In this document: positions 24,001 to 33,325 of the stretch, one piece after another
Position numbering within the stretch: the first letter of the stretch is position 1
How the letters are laid out: the number at the start of each line of letters is the position of its first letter
Origin: Blastobasis lacticolella
Lineage: Eukaryota; Arthropoda; Insecta; Lepidoptera; Blastobasidae
NCBI GenBank assembly: GCA_905147135.1
Contig: LR990041.1
Span: 19,343,907-19,407,906, forward strand
Direction: 5' to 3'
DNA length: 64,000 bases
Made by a program: the position numbers and the translations under genes
Notes under the pieces: model-generated
Seen by the model: the letters and a program-made list of their open reading frames with translations, nothing else
The model's database searches: none
What the model was told of the DNA's origin: nothing

Positions 24001-26058
24001 TGGATAAAATCATTCAACTCTAATGCTATTTAAAATTAATACTACAGAGTGAGGTACGAATTCTGCAACAAAATTAAAGCGAAATACCTCGTTCCTTATT
24101 AATAATAAATTATTTCTTTCACAACCACCAACTTTAAAAATTAATTTCGGAAACATTAACTCTCAAATATTATCTGTTTTAAGTGTCCACCACGCTCATT
24201 AATGTAAGTTCTGCATCGGGCTGAGACGTTGTTCATTGCTTTGCTAGTTCTGACAATGGATGCTTTTAATACCTCCTTGTTGCGAGGTTAAGCTTTATAA
24301 ACTTCTTGTTTACAATATCGCCCTCGAATAGAAATCGGGAGCAATCCAATGATGTAAGGCATTACTCGAGATAAGTTTTTGACCGAATTTTAAACGCAGG
24401 GCTTCAATAACTGATACTGCAAAGTAACATGACGCCCCATCTTGTTGAATCCACACTGAAAACAATGCGTCGTGTTCGTAATTCAATTTTGGTTTGATTT
24501 TCCTATCGGTCCATATCGAATCTTCATTAGCTAATTTACAATCATCTTCATTAGCTAAATTACAACATCAAACAAACATAAAATACAAGTTTGAAAATAG
24601 AACAAATATTTATGTTTTTTTGGAGTAGAATTCGTGACTCACCTTTACCAGTATTCAAAAACAACACATGATTCCGCATGGGAAGTTCGGATTTTCAGCG
24701 AGAATATAGAATGCAATAGGCCTACTACCTTACCTACATTTGTTCAATGCACTTTCTCAATTAGACAAGAAAGGCTTACTTACAGGCCGCAGACAAGTGG
24801 TCGAGTCGTTGCTAATTTATATAATGTACTACTTTGACTCCTAACGATTTAACAATAAGGGTTGGAATCCCATGATCTACAAGACAATGTCGTTATCTGG
24901 ACAGGAAGCCGTGGGACGGTTGTCTGCGAACTAACTACTCGATAGAAATTCCTTCTCAAATATCAAGACACTGAGACATTACTCGTAAAATTATTTCGCT
25001 GACTGAGATATATGAACTTACGAGTAGCTGGTAATGAACGCAGGTACATTTGGCATAGTTTATGTTATGGAATAATACATACAACAGAAACTCGACTGCC
25101 GATATTTTTCTTTCCCAATATGTAATATATGTAGATAATGGCACCCAAATTAACAATAACAGAGGAGCCACTCATGTTAAATCAATTACTTGACAATGCT
25201 TATTGTGACATTGTGCTATGCCATTGTGTGGTATTTTAAGTATTTAGGGAATTAATTTTGTCTGAAACGGGGAACACATTGCATTACGTAACTAGCACGA
25301 ATTAGAGCACAGCAAACTGTGTGTGAGAAATATGTGCCTAAACGTGCCGATATCAAGAGGGAGTCCCCGAGCCTCAGAGCTATGAATTGACGGATGAGTC
25401 AACACCGGCTTACGGAGCTAGGATGCTGAGGACCGGGCGAACTGGAGACTAATAAATAAATATTTGTGGACAAATTCACACAGCGCCATCTAGCCCCAAA
25501 CTAAGCAAAGCTTGTACTATGGGTGCTAGATAACCGATATACTACTTAAACACTTTCAAATACATACTTATTATACATAGAACACCCAGACCCGTAAGAG
25601 AAATTAAAATTCAACATTAGATAAAGAGTGGGAAAGCGGATCATGGGGCCCAGAAGCCGGGATAGACCGCTAGGATGATGATGGTGAATTGTCTTGGGGG
25701 TTGAGGTGTAACCACTTACCGCCTGGTCATGTATCCTGGGGCCCAGAAGCCGGGATAGACAGCTAGGATGGTGATGGTGAATTGTCTTAGGGGTTCAGGT
25801 GTTGTGTTAGACAGAAGCCGGGATGGCCCGCTAGGAAGATGATGACGGTTAACCAAGTGTCTCGGTGTTCGAGGTGTCACCTACCGTCTGCGGCGCCTGG
25901 TCGTGTATGTGCGCGTCGCCGTTGAGCTGCGGCTTGAGCGCGCCCGCGTCGTCGTCGGCGAGCGGCTCCACGCGGCCCGCGCCCGCGCCCGCCTCGCCCG
26001 CCGCCTCCGCCTCCTTCCCGCTGATGTCCACCGAGCGCTTGCTCTGCTTGGCACCCAT
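6028..26058 (-). CDS. Akap200: A-kinase anchoring protein 200-like (MARCKS-like), six coding exons
   Basis: Akap200 tethers protein kinase A type II to membranes and the actin cortex and belongs to the MARCKS-like class. Minus-strand coding exons: 25885-26058 (58 aa), 23583-23780 (66 aa), 21995-22117 (41 aa), 7194-8732 (513 aa), 6587-6664 (26 aa), 6028-6066 (12 aa plus stop). All have GT-AG borders and all junctions are phase 0, giving about 716 residues (Drosophila Akap200 is about 750). Residues 1-7, MGAKQSK, form an N-myristoylation signal (Gly2, Ser6). Residues about 117-141 are the basic MARCKS-like effector block, with KKKWSLRSISFSRKDK at 126-141 carrying candidate PKC serines. The long acidic exon has a Pro/Ala repeat (near 8465-8540) and a candidate RII-binding helix at about 525-538. 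The exon 4 frame stays open past its donor to 7134, but the splice to 6664 is preferred. The long exon can be skipped without a frame change. Confidence 0.85.
6240..6330 (-). repeat. SINE fragment in the last Akap200 introns
   Basis: Shares ordered blocks (CGCGTACGAGTGCCCAGGG, ACCATGATCCAGGATTTAGC, GACCATCAGGTAATC) with the SINE at 57995-58298 in the same orientation. It is a short internal fragment without the tRNA-like head. Confidence 0.5.
7614..7655 (-). other. Candidate PKA RII-binding amphipathic helix in Akap200 exon 4
   Basis: The encoded peptide DIATLVNTIVDNTY places hydrophobic residues in the i, i+3/i+4, i+7/i+8 spacing of known A-kinase anchor helices (I-x2-LV-x2-IV-x2-T). It lies in an acidic, otherwise low-complexity region and is the best match to that pattern in the protein. 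In Drosophila the RII-binding site also lies on an alternatively spliced long exon. The function here is inferred from the pattern only. Confidence 0.5.
8733..9785. other. Akap200 intron, no gene recognised
   Basis: Start of the 13.3-kb intron between exons 3 and 4. The sequence is AT-rich with no coding exon or identifiable element in this part. Confidence 0.4.
9786..9991 (+). repeat. About 200-bp dispersed repeat, copy a
   Basis: Begins ACTAGTGG with a GGCGCGACTTCGTTCGCGTA head, then a C/T-rich tract, a TTGTAAACC block, a GGGACAGACGGCAGG block, and the end GCGACTTTGTTTAATATTATG. The same block order occurs at 13731-13920 and 18855-19053, and the head alone in reverse at 11735-11826. It is noncoding, and its class (SINE or MITE) is unknown. 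Confidence 0.65.
10190..10500 (+). repeat. SINE copy with degraded head
   Basis: Contains, in the sense order, ACGATGAGGGAAAACATCG, a CAGGTTCCGCTGGTAG block, GGGTCACGGAGGTCAGATGG, CTGGATCATGGTCCAGG and CCGGGCCCTCGTGC. These are the reverse complement of blocks in the SINE at 57995-58298, so this is the same family in plus orientation. The tRNA-like A and B boxes are not recognisable at its 5' end. Confidence 0.6.
10650..11075 (+). pseudogene. 3' end of a non-LTR retrotransposon (jockey/CR1-like)
   Basis: The open frame at 10671-10928 encodes the typical carboxy end of insect LINE reverse transcriptases: a conserved FNKIPNEIKKV block, a KFKWALHDWL block and a short Phe-rich tail. It is followed by an AT-rich 3' UTR and a short repeat tail (AAATGAATTGAATTGAGA). 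The catalytic region is missing, so this is a 5'-truncated, dead copy inside the Akap200 intron. Confidence 0.6.
11735..11826 (-). repeat. Reverse copy (head only) of the 200-bp repeat, with G-rich tract
   Basis: Reading the minus strand from 11826 gives ACTAGTTGGCCCGGCGCGACTTC followed by an expanded CCTACCCT tract. On the plus strand this appears as GGTAGGGTAGGG-like runs, which resemble G-quadruplex or telomere sequence but derive from the repeat's pyrimidine tract. Confidence 0.55.
11827..13730. other. Akap200 intron, ORF-poor
   Basis: No host exon was recognised. A small element with GTGTCAAAT / ATTTGACAC ends spans 12272-12422, with internal AGAAGAGACTTG / CAAGTCTCTTCT pairing, and may be a 151-bp foldback MITE. 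The 62-codon frame at 13311 and the 115-codon frame at 12438-12785 show no domain or splice support. Confidence 0.4.
13731..13920 (+). repeat. About 200-bp dispersed repeat, copy b
   Basis: GGACCCGGCGCGACTACGG head, CCTACCTACCC tract, TATCTATTGTTGAAAACCGC block, GGGACAGACGTCGGGAAGCG end; collinear with copies at 9786 and 18855. Confidence 0.65.
13921..17839. other. Akap200 intron, no host gene recognised
   Basis: Several overlapping open frames occur (for example 14572-15190 and 16195-16625), but none has a recognisable domain, codon pattern or splice context. CpG-rich patches at 14040-14110 and 15660-15780 give proline- or arginine-rich frames by composition alone. A fragment ATCAGGTGGCTCGCTCGCCTG at 15590-15612 matches the end of the repeat at 17840-18205. 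A run of more than 20 A residues at about 17669-17691 may mark the tail of a retroposed sequence. Confidence 0.4.
17840..18205 (+). repeat. Lepidopteran dispersed repeat with A-rich 3' end
   Basis: Contains the block order I know from many moth sequences: CCCGACTGGGGAAGTACCTC, ACCTTACAGAACACCGCAG, CCGGTGAGTAAGG, GGTGGGCAACGC, and CAGCAGGTGGCCCGCTTGCC, followed by an A-run. The last block recurs near 18465-18500, and in reverse at 49975-50062. The A-rich end suggests retroposition. It encodes nothing intact. Confidence 0.6.
18541..18630. repeat. GGTAGGGTA-type G-rich tract
   Basis: Irregular runs of GGTAGGG / GGATAGG. It is similar to tracts at 11735-11786 and 20660-20740 and probably derives from the pyrimidine tract of the 200-bp repeat in reverse. 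It is not a regular insect (TTAGG)n telomere array. Confidence 0.5.
18855..19053 (+). repeat. About 200-bp dispersed repeat, copy c
   Basis: The best-preserved copy: ACTAGTGGACCCGGCGCGAC head, CTTATAAACCTTCCTCTTG block, AACCGCATCAAAATCC block, and a GCGACTTTGTTTTATACTA end. Fragments of the same end occur near 26970 and 63949. Confidence 0.7.
20347..20597. mobile_element. 251-bp MITE with TA target duplication
   Basis: Terminal inverted repeats of about 35 bp start GAGCTCGTCTA and run into GACGCGCCCCACTA. TA flanks both ends (20345-20346 and 20598-20599), as expected for Tc1/mariner-type transposition. A second, nearly identical copy is at 48849-49095. There is no ORF. Confidence 0.8.
20660..20760 (-). 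repeat. Fragment of the 200-bp repeat (G-rich tract plus head)
   Basis: GGTAGGATAGGAG-type tract followed by GCGAACCAAGTCGCACC, which is the reverse of the repeat's GCGACTT-GTTCGC head. Confidence 0.4.
21040..21560. promoter_or_regulatory. CpG-rich block inside Akap200, possible internal promoter
   Basis: About 500 bp of unusually GC- and CpG-rich DNA in an AT-rich intron, located between exon 4 (7194-8732) and exon 3 (21995-22117). It contains a CAATGGCGGC motif (YY1/Pho-like) near 21142. No coding exon with good splice sites was found in it. It could be a promoter for short Akap200 transcripts or a leftover of a GC-rich insertion. Confidence 0.3.
22573..22854 (-). CDS. Hypothetical 93-residue protein nested in an Akap200 intron
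   Basis: A single open frame from ATG 22854 to a stop at 22573, on the same strand as Akap200, between its exons 2 and 3. The amino end is basic with few acidic residues (FKYRTYNFLNFAGSKLRVGS), as in a mitochondrial presequence, and the middle is a mixed Ile/Lys helix-like stretch. Codon use looks less random than in the surrounding shadow ORFs. A minus-strand AATAAA occurs about 220 nt downstream (22350-22355). I do not recognise the family. It may be a small nested gene, a retrocopy, or chance. Confidence 0.25.
   Translation of the reverse strand: MFKYRTYNFLNFAGSKLRVGSVVSTRQGYQAAGNSQTQITTIRKNILFIGKIITQKYKQENLNFEFVKGILGIQPTFSRVRAPDKNLKNIRVA
24155..24570 (-). pseudogene. Relic of an IS630/Tc1-mariner-like transposase
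   Basis: The minus-strand translation shows a WIQQDGASCYF block (catalytic Asp of the DDE fold), then a block with ALRLKFGQKLIS and WIAPDFYS corresponding to the family's FG.KLISR....WP.RSPDL.P.DFYLW region. After frameshifts it ends INERGGHLKQIIFES with a stop, the usual carboxy end. Several frameshifts and stops show it is dead. It lies in the Akap200 exon 1-2 intron. Confidence 0.65.
25380..25850 (+). repeat. RTE-type LINE remnant with triplicated 3' tail
   Basis: An AGGATGCTGAGGACCGGGCGAACTGG block matches the one in the RTE remnant at 33060-33325. Downstream, three tandem copies of CAGAAGCCGGGAT..GACC/AGCTAGGATGATGATGG begin near 25651, 25743 and 25813. The GAT-rich ends are typical RTE 3' microsatellite tails. 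The last copy ends about 35 bp before the Akap200 exon 1 donor. Confidence 0.55.
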
Positions 26059-26283
26059 TCTCGCTGCTGCTGTACTACGCTCTACGGGAGAAACGAGCTT
26101 GGTTAGGCGGGACACCAAATATCTACGGCTTCCAATATGGAACTGGGCCTAGTCTAGTGGCAGCGAGCAACGCACGCAGACTCCGGGAACCGGATGGGTA
26201 ACTATTTCGTACTTTAAGGCAAGATGAATTTTACCGCAACGAGGTCGCCATTCGTTAATAGAATACCATGGCGAGGCGAAGTT

Positions 26284-26462
26284 GACCAAGGTGAAGGGAA
26301 GCCTGAGACTGGTTGAACAGTCTCGACTCGGGAGACGATTTAGGCGATTGGCACCCTTTCACGATATAAGTAGGGTGAAGGAAAGCCTGAGACCGGTTCA
26401 ACTGTATCGGCTCGAAAGTCAATTGAAGCCATTGGCACCCTGTGCCAGATACAGATATAAAT
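26284..26462 (+). repeat. Two tandem copies of an 84-bp unit upstream of Akap200 exon 1
   Basis: Each unit has GTGAAGG(G/A)AAGCCTGAGAC, CGGTT(G/C)AAC, a CTCG block and GCCATTGGCACCCT (or a near match). A third, more distant copy lies at about 48680-48760 with GGTCTTCCGCTGGAG and GATTGGCATC. Function is unknown. Confidence 0.5.
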
Positions 26463-27464
26463 ACACCTCCCACACATTGTGGACTACACTCGTGACAATT
26501 TGTTGCACGGAATATGTTGTTTGTGGACAAAACAGGACAATGGCCAGCGCAGATAAAGCGACACGGCGCTGACCCTGAACTGATATGCATCGAGTGATTC
26601 ACTGCGGCGTGCAACTGACAGTGACAGCGGCTCGTTTGCCATCTCACCCGCAACCTCAGCTTGCCACTTACAATAACGGTGTTTACTACTTATCCATAAA
26701 ACTACAAGTATCCTCCTCACTAACTTTACTATTGACATGCACACAATGTTGCAGGTACGAGTGTAGCTCTTTCCTATTTGAAAAGCTAGTTGAAATTCCT
26801 ACGGCTGTAATCTACATCCGTTTTACTCTCCAATTTAATGACAATAAACGTGACACCAATGCGGAAGTCCGATAAAGGAATAGCTAGTTAGCTACCTATG
26901 TAATCTATATGAACTTCAATATATTAAAAGCAGCCATAATATGGTTGTGTTTAGTTTTCGAAGACGCGGGAAGCGACTTTACTTTTTATTATGTAAAGAT
27001 TTTTAGTTTAATCCAGTGGCAGGCGCACATCACAGAAGGGAAGACCGATCAAACACTTGCCCAAATACTATATTTGTAAATTAAAACAGATACCTGGCAA
27101 TTGCGTGTGTACGATAAAAATAAACTATTGAGGTACACCGAGGATCTGATTTGGAATACAAAGCACGCTAGTGGGTCACGGTGCTCAGAGCAGGCTACAA
27201 TTAATGCCGACAGACGACCGAAATAGTAACTCGGCGAAAGTGCATGCTGCGGAGTGCGCTGCAGTGACAGACAGGGCACTACTTAATTAAATTAACGGTT
27301 GGAACACGTATTGTCGTGCCGAATTAAATCTCCTCTTAAAATTAAGATTCAGCTTAATTTTTTAAGTTATATTTACATGCAAGAAGTTGAATTGAGATGG
27401 CACAATGAGTTATTAATTCTATTTTTGTAAACAGTAACTGCAAAGTCAAAGCAATTGTATTTAC

Positions 27465-27610
27465 CTGAGTGAGTAACACGACGGCAACGGATGAGCTAGC
27501 GTAAGTTGTAAGCGACGAATGAGGTTCGAGGAGACAACGCGCGTACTATAGTATCACGGCTACGTGCCGACGACGTCGGGATCGGAACTAACTGTGAGCG
27601 TACAACAGGG
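27465..27610 (-). other. Probable 5' UTR exon of Akap200
   Basis: The minus strand has a donor CACTCAG|GTAAAT at 27465/27464 in the right orientation, preceded by moderately CpG-rich sequence. Exon 1 has a good pyrimidine-rich acceptor (CTCCCGTAG) ending at 26082, 23 nt before the start codon, so a leader exon upstream is required or at least possible. The 5' boundary near 27610 is a guess. Confidence 0.45.
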
Positions 27611-27619
27611 CCTAGCGTT

Positions 27620-30600
27620 ATCATCTCCACTGGCCATTAGCAATGGACCGAATTCCTAAAGCATCGCTGCATTTATCGTTCATTATCCTACTCGTTACTG
27701 CAATACAAATATAAATAGCATTGACATTAGTCACACAGGGGTCGGCCCTTATCTACCAACGCAAACATTCACGGCAGACCGAAATACCATCCCGGGCGCT
27801 TCGGGAGTGGCGCTAGAGCACCGAGGAGTCGAGGTCAATGTAAATAAGCAAAAAGAAACGCAAACTTCGAAGGTTACAGTTTATGTTGCCAGCCGCTTGA
27901 TGCGATGTTTCGTAAAAAGTTAAAAAAAGTAGATATCAAACTAATTTACGACACGAATTTAAGCCAATATGTACCTACAAAGAGCAGACTGAACAGTAAC
28001 AACGTGTCAACATGCGAGGAAGCGTGGATTATCTGTAAAACACGAGACCGTAAAATTAAAGGGACTCGCCCAGGGGTCCTATTGTTTCAACGTACCGTTA
28101 TCTAGTGGTAAATTATCATAATATCTTTTGTGCTCGTTCGTATCGTAACGAGTTCGCTGTGCAGAGAGCGTGTGTCCGTCACATCAGAGGGAATTATTTC
28201 AAATTGGTTCACGCATAGGGGTGATTGACCTGTTTCAAACTCCCACCATGTTGTAGCTTAGGCGTCGGCGCGGTCCGGCCGTACGCATTGTCGTCGGTTA
28301 CAATGGGAGGCACTCGGAATGAGCCTCGATCGAGACAAGATCCCGGGAGTCCGTATATCGGCGACCTTGACTCGGGTGCTCTCAAGGTCAGCCAGTGGGC
28401 AACTTTATAGCCGCGGACGTTACACGAAATTAAACGACGGCGGCGGTTACGAACACGTGCTTTTCAATCTAGGACTTGTTATTATTAACTATCTATGGTA
28501 TGCTGTGTTATATCGGGGAATATGCTACAACACCGAAATATTTCATTAAAATCTGTTATAGTTTTTGTGTAAAGGAATAACAAACATAGACCCTTAGAAA
28601 CGTCGCGTTACTAATATGGGTATGATTGTAGAATTTATAATTAACACCATTAGCATTCACATTTAATTGCTGTAAAACTGTGAAACAAATAAAGCCTAAT
28701 TTTGTTTGCTTGCTAGTTTAATTATATTTAAATAAATATTAACTAACTATGTCAACAATGAATTAATTGCACATAAATAAACTATTTACTTAGCTCATAA
28801 TGTCATTATTAGAGGTAGTAACTGTGGATTTATTCTATTTCAAATATTTACATAAAATACTACTCATTCTAAATAAGTGAAAAATATTTACCAAATAAAA
28901 AACTTAATAGTAGATACTGGCCACTACTTAAACCATACTGGCCGCATTAAGTTCTTTAAATAGAACAGACTACACAAACTACTAAGAACTATGACTAGGA
29001 CTATATACCTACCGACTCAATATTACTAATCAATCATACATGATTTAAACTTGGTAGGTGTTTCCAACCTAGTATTGATGCAAATGGAAAATTGATAGTC
29101 CACAGTTGTGGATTTAAACCACAAGTAACCGTGCACCAATAGTTATTTGAGCCCTCACCTCACCCAGGCAAACAGGAAAAAAATATGTTGCAATGCAAAC
29201 AATTAATTAATTGATCGTTTTTTATATGTTATGATTTGTTTGTTTATAGGAAGACTTGAGCCTCCACAACACTAGCTGAAGTGTTCGGTTGTGAGAGACT
29301 CATTCAGTAGTGTCTGGTAATGGACTGTTGGTGTTATGTGTGAAGACAACTTACATACCAGTTCCATAATTCAATATGTAATGTTCCCTGCCCCTATCAT
29401 CATGGAAGGCGGGTGAAAGTGGTTCACATGCACTTCCATGTTATAGAAAAGGTCAAAGAGAAATATTTTAGTACTGTAGTAATTATACTATAGTGTGCTT
29501 CCCCCAAAAATAATCCTGTCAGGGCCCATGCCTATAATAAGTATTGGTACTTTTGTGACATAGCATATTAAAATATTTATTTATTATCTATATATTTCTT
29601 GTTACACAATTTTATGTATCAGCCTTACAGGTCTTCTGCTGGAGACCCGCAGCCTGCTTGAACGGTATAGGGCCCCATGACAGTAAATATTTTTTATTTA
29701 TTTATTTATCTTCTTACAAAACCATGTTCATGGTTTGTCTGTAATTTAATATGGTTTTGTAGTTAGCTATATTTGCTGCATTGACAATTAAATAACTTTA
29801 AATTGATAGTTAGTTAATTTGAAATTCAGAATTAAAGAATTGCTTTATGAAATAAGTACTTAAATATCATATGTAATTTATTTTGTTTTGAATGTTTATT
29901 TTATTTTAATTTTGATGTCTCACAGCATACAACAATAAAATATGTACATAGCATAACTTCTACCAGCCAATTATAAGACACCAAAAGTAAATTTCACAAA
30001 CTGATATAAGAGTCATAGTACATAATTGTTAAAAAATTAAGTATACCTACAAGAGATCAACATTATGCCAAACTTAACTAAACATACTTAGAAATAAAGA
30101 TCACATACATATAGGATAGGTAGGTTTTAACATACATAGGTAGTACAGTACATCTTATTACATATCTAAATGTAAATAGTACAATTAAAATCAGTATATA
30201 AGTAAATAAAAATGTTACTTACTTAATTAAACTTATTAACTTTCACAAAACTTCCTAATGATATTTATTTAAATTGAGGCATTTGAAAGTGTCTACACGT
30301 TAAATACGTTAAATTTCCTATCTACCTTATCAAACAAATTACGACCCATAAGCGATGCACTGACTTGACTCCTCCCGGCCACGGGCCACCTATCGATGAA
30401 TCATCGAGTGTAGCACACAAAGAACGTGATTCGCGGAATAATAATACAAACAAAATTTACTAAACGGGCTTAAAAAAATCTCGGTAATTTTAATATCTTC
30501 AAAATGAGACACTAAACATTCAGGGGATTTATTTTATCTCAATACGAATTGATTAATGGGTAGCTGCAAAAATTCAAGAAGGTATGTATGTACTCATATT

Positions 30601-30850
30601 GTAGGTCCATAATTTAATCCATTTCGATGATAGAAAACTTCACTGAAGTCGATTAGGATTTTTTTATAAAATAATAAGTTAAATTATCCGTAGGGTTGCT
30701 AAGCTAAAGCTTTGTACGTAAACTGTTAGGTCCCCATTTTCAATCGTACTTTTACCAATCCGATACATTCGAAAGGCCGGCATGATAATTGTACACGTGA
30801 TAATAAAACAATACAATCGTAACAATGACAAAAACATATATTATTTCGAG
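27620..30850. other. Upstream region of Akap200, AT-rich, no gene recognised
   Basis: No ORF with a recognisable domain occurs. 28560-30300 is very AT-rich and free of obvious transposons apart from a short GGTCTTCTGCTGGAGAC fragment near 29629. It could be an intron of a longer Akap200 transcript or the body of a noncoding RNA starting at the exon near 30857. Confidence 0.35.
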
Positions 30851-30856
30851 ACTTAC

Positions 30857-30970
30857 CTTTAGGTTTTCTAATCCAAATTTATAAAGACAGAGAATTTACA
30901 CTAGAACTGTAAAATATTCACTTCAAGCACTCACAGCACAGCTCAACACAATATGGCGGCAGCGCAGGCA
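30857..30970 (-). other. Candidate noncoding first exon and promoter (distal Akap200 promoter or separate RNA)
   Basis: The minus strand reads GCCGCCATATTGTG (YY1/Pho-like core) near 30955, then about 100 nt ending in a strong donor CCTAAAG|GTAAGT at 30857/30856. This is the layout of a short noncoding first exon. The nearest same-strand acceptor with a start codon is Akap200 exon 1, so an alternative leader is the simplest reading. The 5' end is not defined. Confidence 0.35.
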
Positions 30971-31766
30971 GGATCCCCTCCTCGAACAAATTCAAAATTG
31001 ATACTTTATTGTCATTGGTCACTTTACTCTCAAGACGCGTCAGTGGCACCAACATTGTGACACGTCGACATAGACACTATAGACGCATTAAACGTAGTTT
31101 GAAACCATGGGTGCGTTCACGACCTCGGAGTGCAGTTGTGGCGTAGCGTAGAGTACGTTTAATTAATTTATCTCGCGGTTGTTTTTAAGTCATTAAATTC
31201 ATATTTCAATAAAACTTACATACGAAAATAAAGACTGTTATTAAAAACAACTAAAAATAAAGAGGAATTTTAAGACAAAACATTTTCGACTCACAATCTT
31301 GTCAAATTCAAATTTTAACACACGACTGATGGAAAGATGCAATGGTTCGGAACGGCCTAGCGCGGCCGAGTCGCCTTTTGGGTGAATATCTTTGGTGAAT
31401 ATTTTCACGGAAAGACAGTTTTGGTCCTCAGCTGCATTTTTTTTCTTATTTTTGCCGTTCGGTGGCGTCCCAGGGGGCTTATTTCCTTATTTGAGCCGTT
31501 TTAGGCGATACCGATTCTGTGACGTCATTCTATAGTATTGGATCAAAATGGCGGCGTTCAATTGGATTTAGACGGTACGACCCCAAATCTTTGCACTGGA
31601 AAAAGGGCAGGAAATAAAAAAAAATTAGAGCTGGTATCAATGTGTATACTCGGACGAAAACGGTTTGATAGTCGTTTCTTTTCACCAACAACCCGAGTCT
31701 TTCCTCCTCGTGTGACATGGCCCACTATAATCTTTTGGGAAATTCTTTCAATGTCTTGTAATCAAT
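30971..31766. other. Spacer
   Basis: No gene is seen. Another AAAATGGCGGC motif (YY1-like) lies near 31546. Short ORFs at 31530-31768 have no features. Confidence 0.4.
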
Positions 31767-32178
31767 GAGGAGTTTTCCAGTAGGTATTGATAGTTTGTTT
31801 CAAAAAGCATCAATAGATGGCGCTCCTACAATTTTGGTAATTTTCTTTAAATCTGTATGATGGTGCCAGTGATTTCATGCAGCCAAGTAATACTAAACTT
31901 GAAAATAAAGTGTTTATTAATATAAACGTAACTGTTAAAGGTTGAACGAAGTGTAAAAATAAATTTTTATGGAAGTTGGCACTATGTTCCATTATTATTA
32001 CAACCTCTAAAATGGTTGAAAACTATTGACAAATATAATATTATCCAATACAACGTACCCAGGGTTTATATCCTGTTTGCTAAAAACCTATTTCAAGCAA
32101 TTATCAATTACCAAAATTGTCGGGGCGCCATCTAGTGAGCGGTTAGGAATGCCTTAAATACCTATTGGAAAACTCCTC
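31767..32178 (-). mobile_element. 412-bp long-TIR MITE, third complete copy
   Basis: Intact GAGGAGTTTTCC / GGAAAACTCCTC ends, flanking AT inside AAT...ATT, and exactly the same length as the copies at 2193 and 3187. Confidence 0.85.
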
Positions 32179-32368
32179 ATTGAGTAGGGACTAATCGCAA
32201 CAAGGCAGAGCCAAAACTGTCTTGCCGCGATTGGTCCTGATTGGCCCCTTATTTATAATTATTATTTTATTTAAAATGTATGAATTTATAATACTTGAAG
32301 GTTTATCTTCTTTGCACTGTAGCACAGACATAATAGACTAGACACATGAGCCTAGATAGACTAGATAA

Positions 32369-32500
32369 GCCTAGGTGGCCGAGCGGTTAGGGTATGTATC
32401 CAACTCATAAGGCAGAGGTACCGGGTTCGAATCTCTCTACGGCTATGTATCAATGACTCTTTTAGTGAGTAAGTAAGTAAAAATATTTATTCTATATATT
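32369..32500 (+). repeat. tRNA-derived SINE head with intact A and B boxes
   Basis: A tRNA-like stretch of about 76 nt with A box TGGCCGAGCGG (32376-32386) and B box GGTTCGAATCT (32424-32434), followed by an AT-rich tail that includes AGTAAGTAAGTAAAAATATTTATT. The acceptor stem does not pair well and the same head occurs in SINE copies at 57758-57931, so it is a SINE rather than a working tRNA gene. The internal Pol III promoter looks nearly intact. Confidence 0.65.
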
Positions 32501-33059
32501 ATAATAAAATTTGAGATATGATGCAAGTCCCTTCTGTCCTGGTGCAGGTCTGATTTCTATAATTATTGTATTATTATTAAATTTTTTACTGATAAAAATA
32601 ATAATATCTATGTTGCCTGTTCGATATATTTATGTAACTATAATTTTCACAATTTTTTGTTGTTGATGACTACGTCCTCTAGAGGGCACTATATTATTTA
32701 ACTATGTTCTCTCTCAATGAGAGGGCCCAGGTGATAAAGATCAGGACAGCACCTTATTGCACCATTATTATAACGACATATAAATACGCCCACCTGTTTC
32801 GTAGTAAGAATAACTTATCTGTAGATGGGCTGCCTTGTTTCGTTCTTGTATTTGCATTAGTTGTGTGATATAGAGAAGTGTGACATTTTACCTCGAATTA
32901 AAACTCTGATTTTACTCTCAGCTCCTCTAAATAATTTTTCCTACCTCTATAACAAATGCTGTGACAAAGAGATTTTGTTCAAGTTGGCAGTTTGGGCCAA
33001 ATGGCGAGAACTCACGGCAGTCACTGTAACCCTAAAATTCCGATCAAACTCAAGGGGCT
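32501..33059. other. Spacer
   Basis: AT-rich, with no gene or clear element recognised. Confidence 0.4.
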
Positions 33060-33325
33060 AATATACAAGAGTATAATAAAGCCTGTATGATGTCATACGG
33101 CTGTGAGACTTGGCCTGCGCTGACGAAGCACGTTCGCAAAACACCTATTCTAACGAAATGAAAATGCTGCGGTAGATGTGCAGGGTTACATCGTTGAATA
33201 GTATGCGAGAGCCAATAGCTTCCGACATGAGGATGCTGAAGACCGGACGAAGTGGTGGTAGGAATGTCAGAAAGCGGACCCTGGCGTAAGCCGGGGTAGA
33301 TGCTAAGACGATGATGATGATACCG
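33060..33325 (+). pseudogene. 3' end of an RTE-type LINE
   Basis: The fragmentary translation shows YKSIIKPV and, after a frameshift, SYGCETWPALTKH, the conserved end of RTE reverse transcriptases. This is followed by AGGATGCTGAAGACCGGACG, a GCCGGGGTAGATGC block and the tail ACGATGATGATGAT. Stops and frameshifts are frequent. Confidence 0.6.

Noticed and set aside
26255..26653. 132-codon minus-strand ORF upstream of Akap200
   Set aside because: Covers the 84-bp tandem repeat; the repeated peptide reflects the DNA repeat and not a protein domain.
32369..32445. A functional tRNA gene
   Set aside because: A and B boxes are present, but the acceptor stem does not pair, the tail is SINE-like and the same head occurs in other SINE copies.
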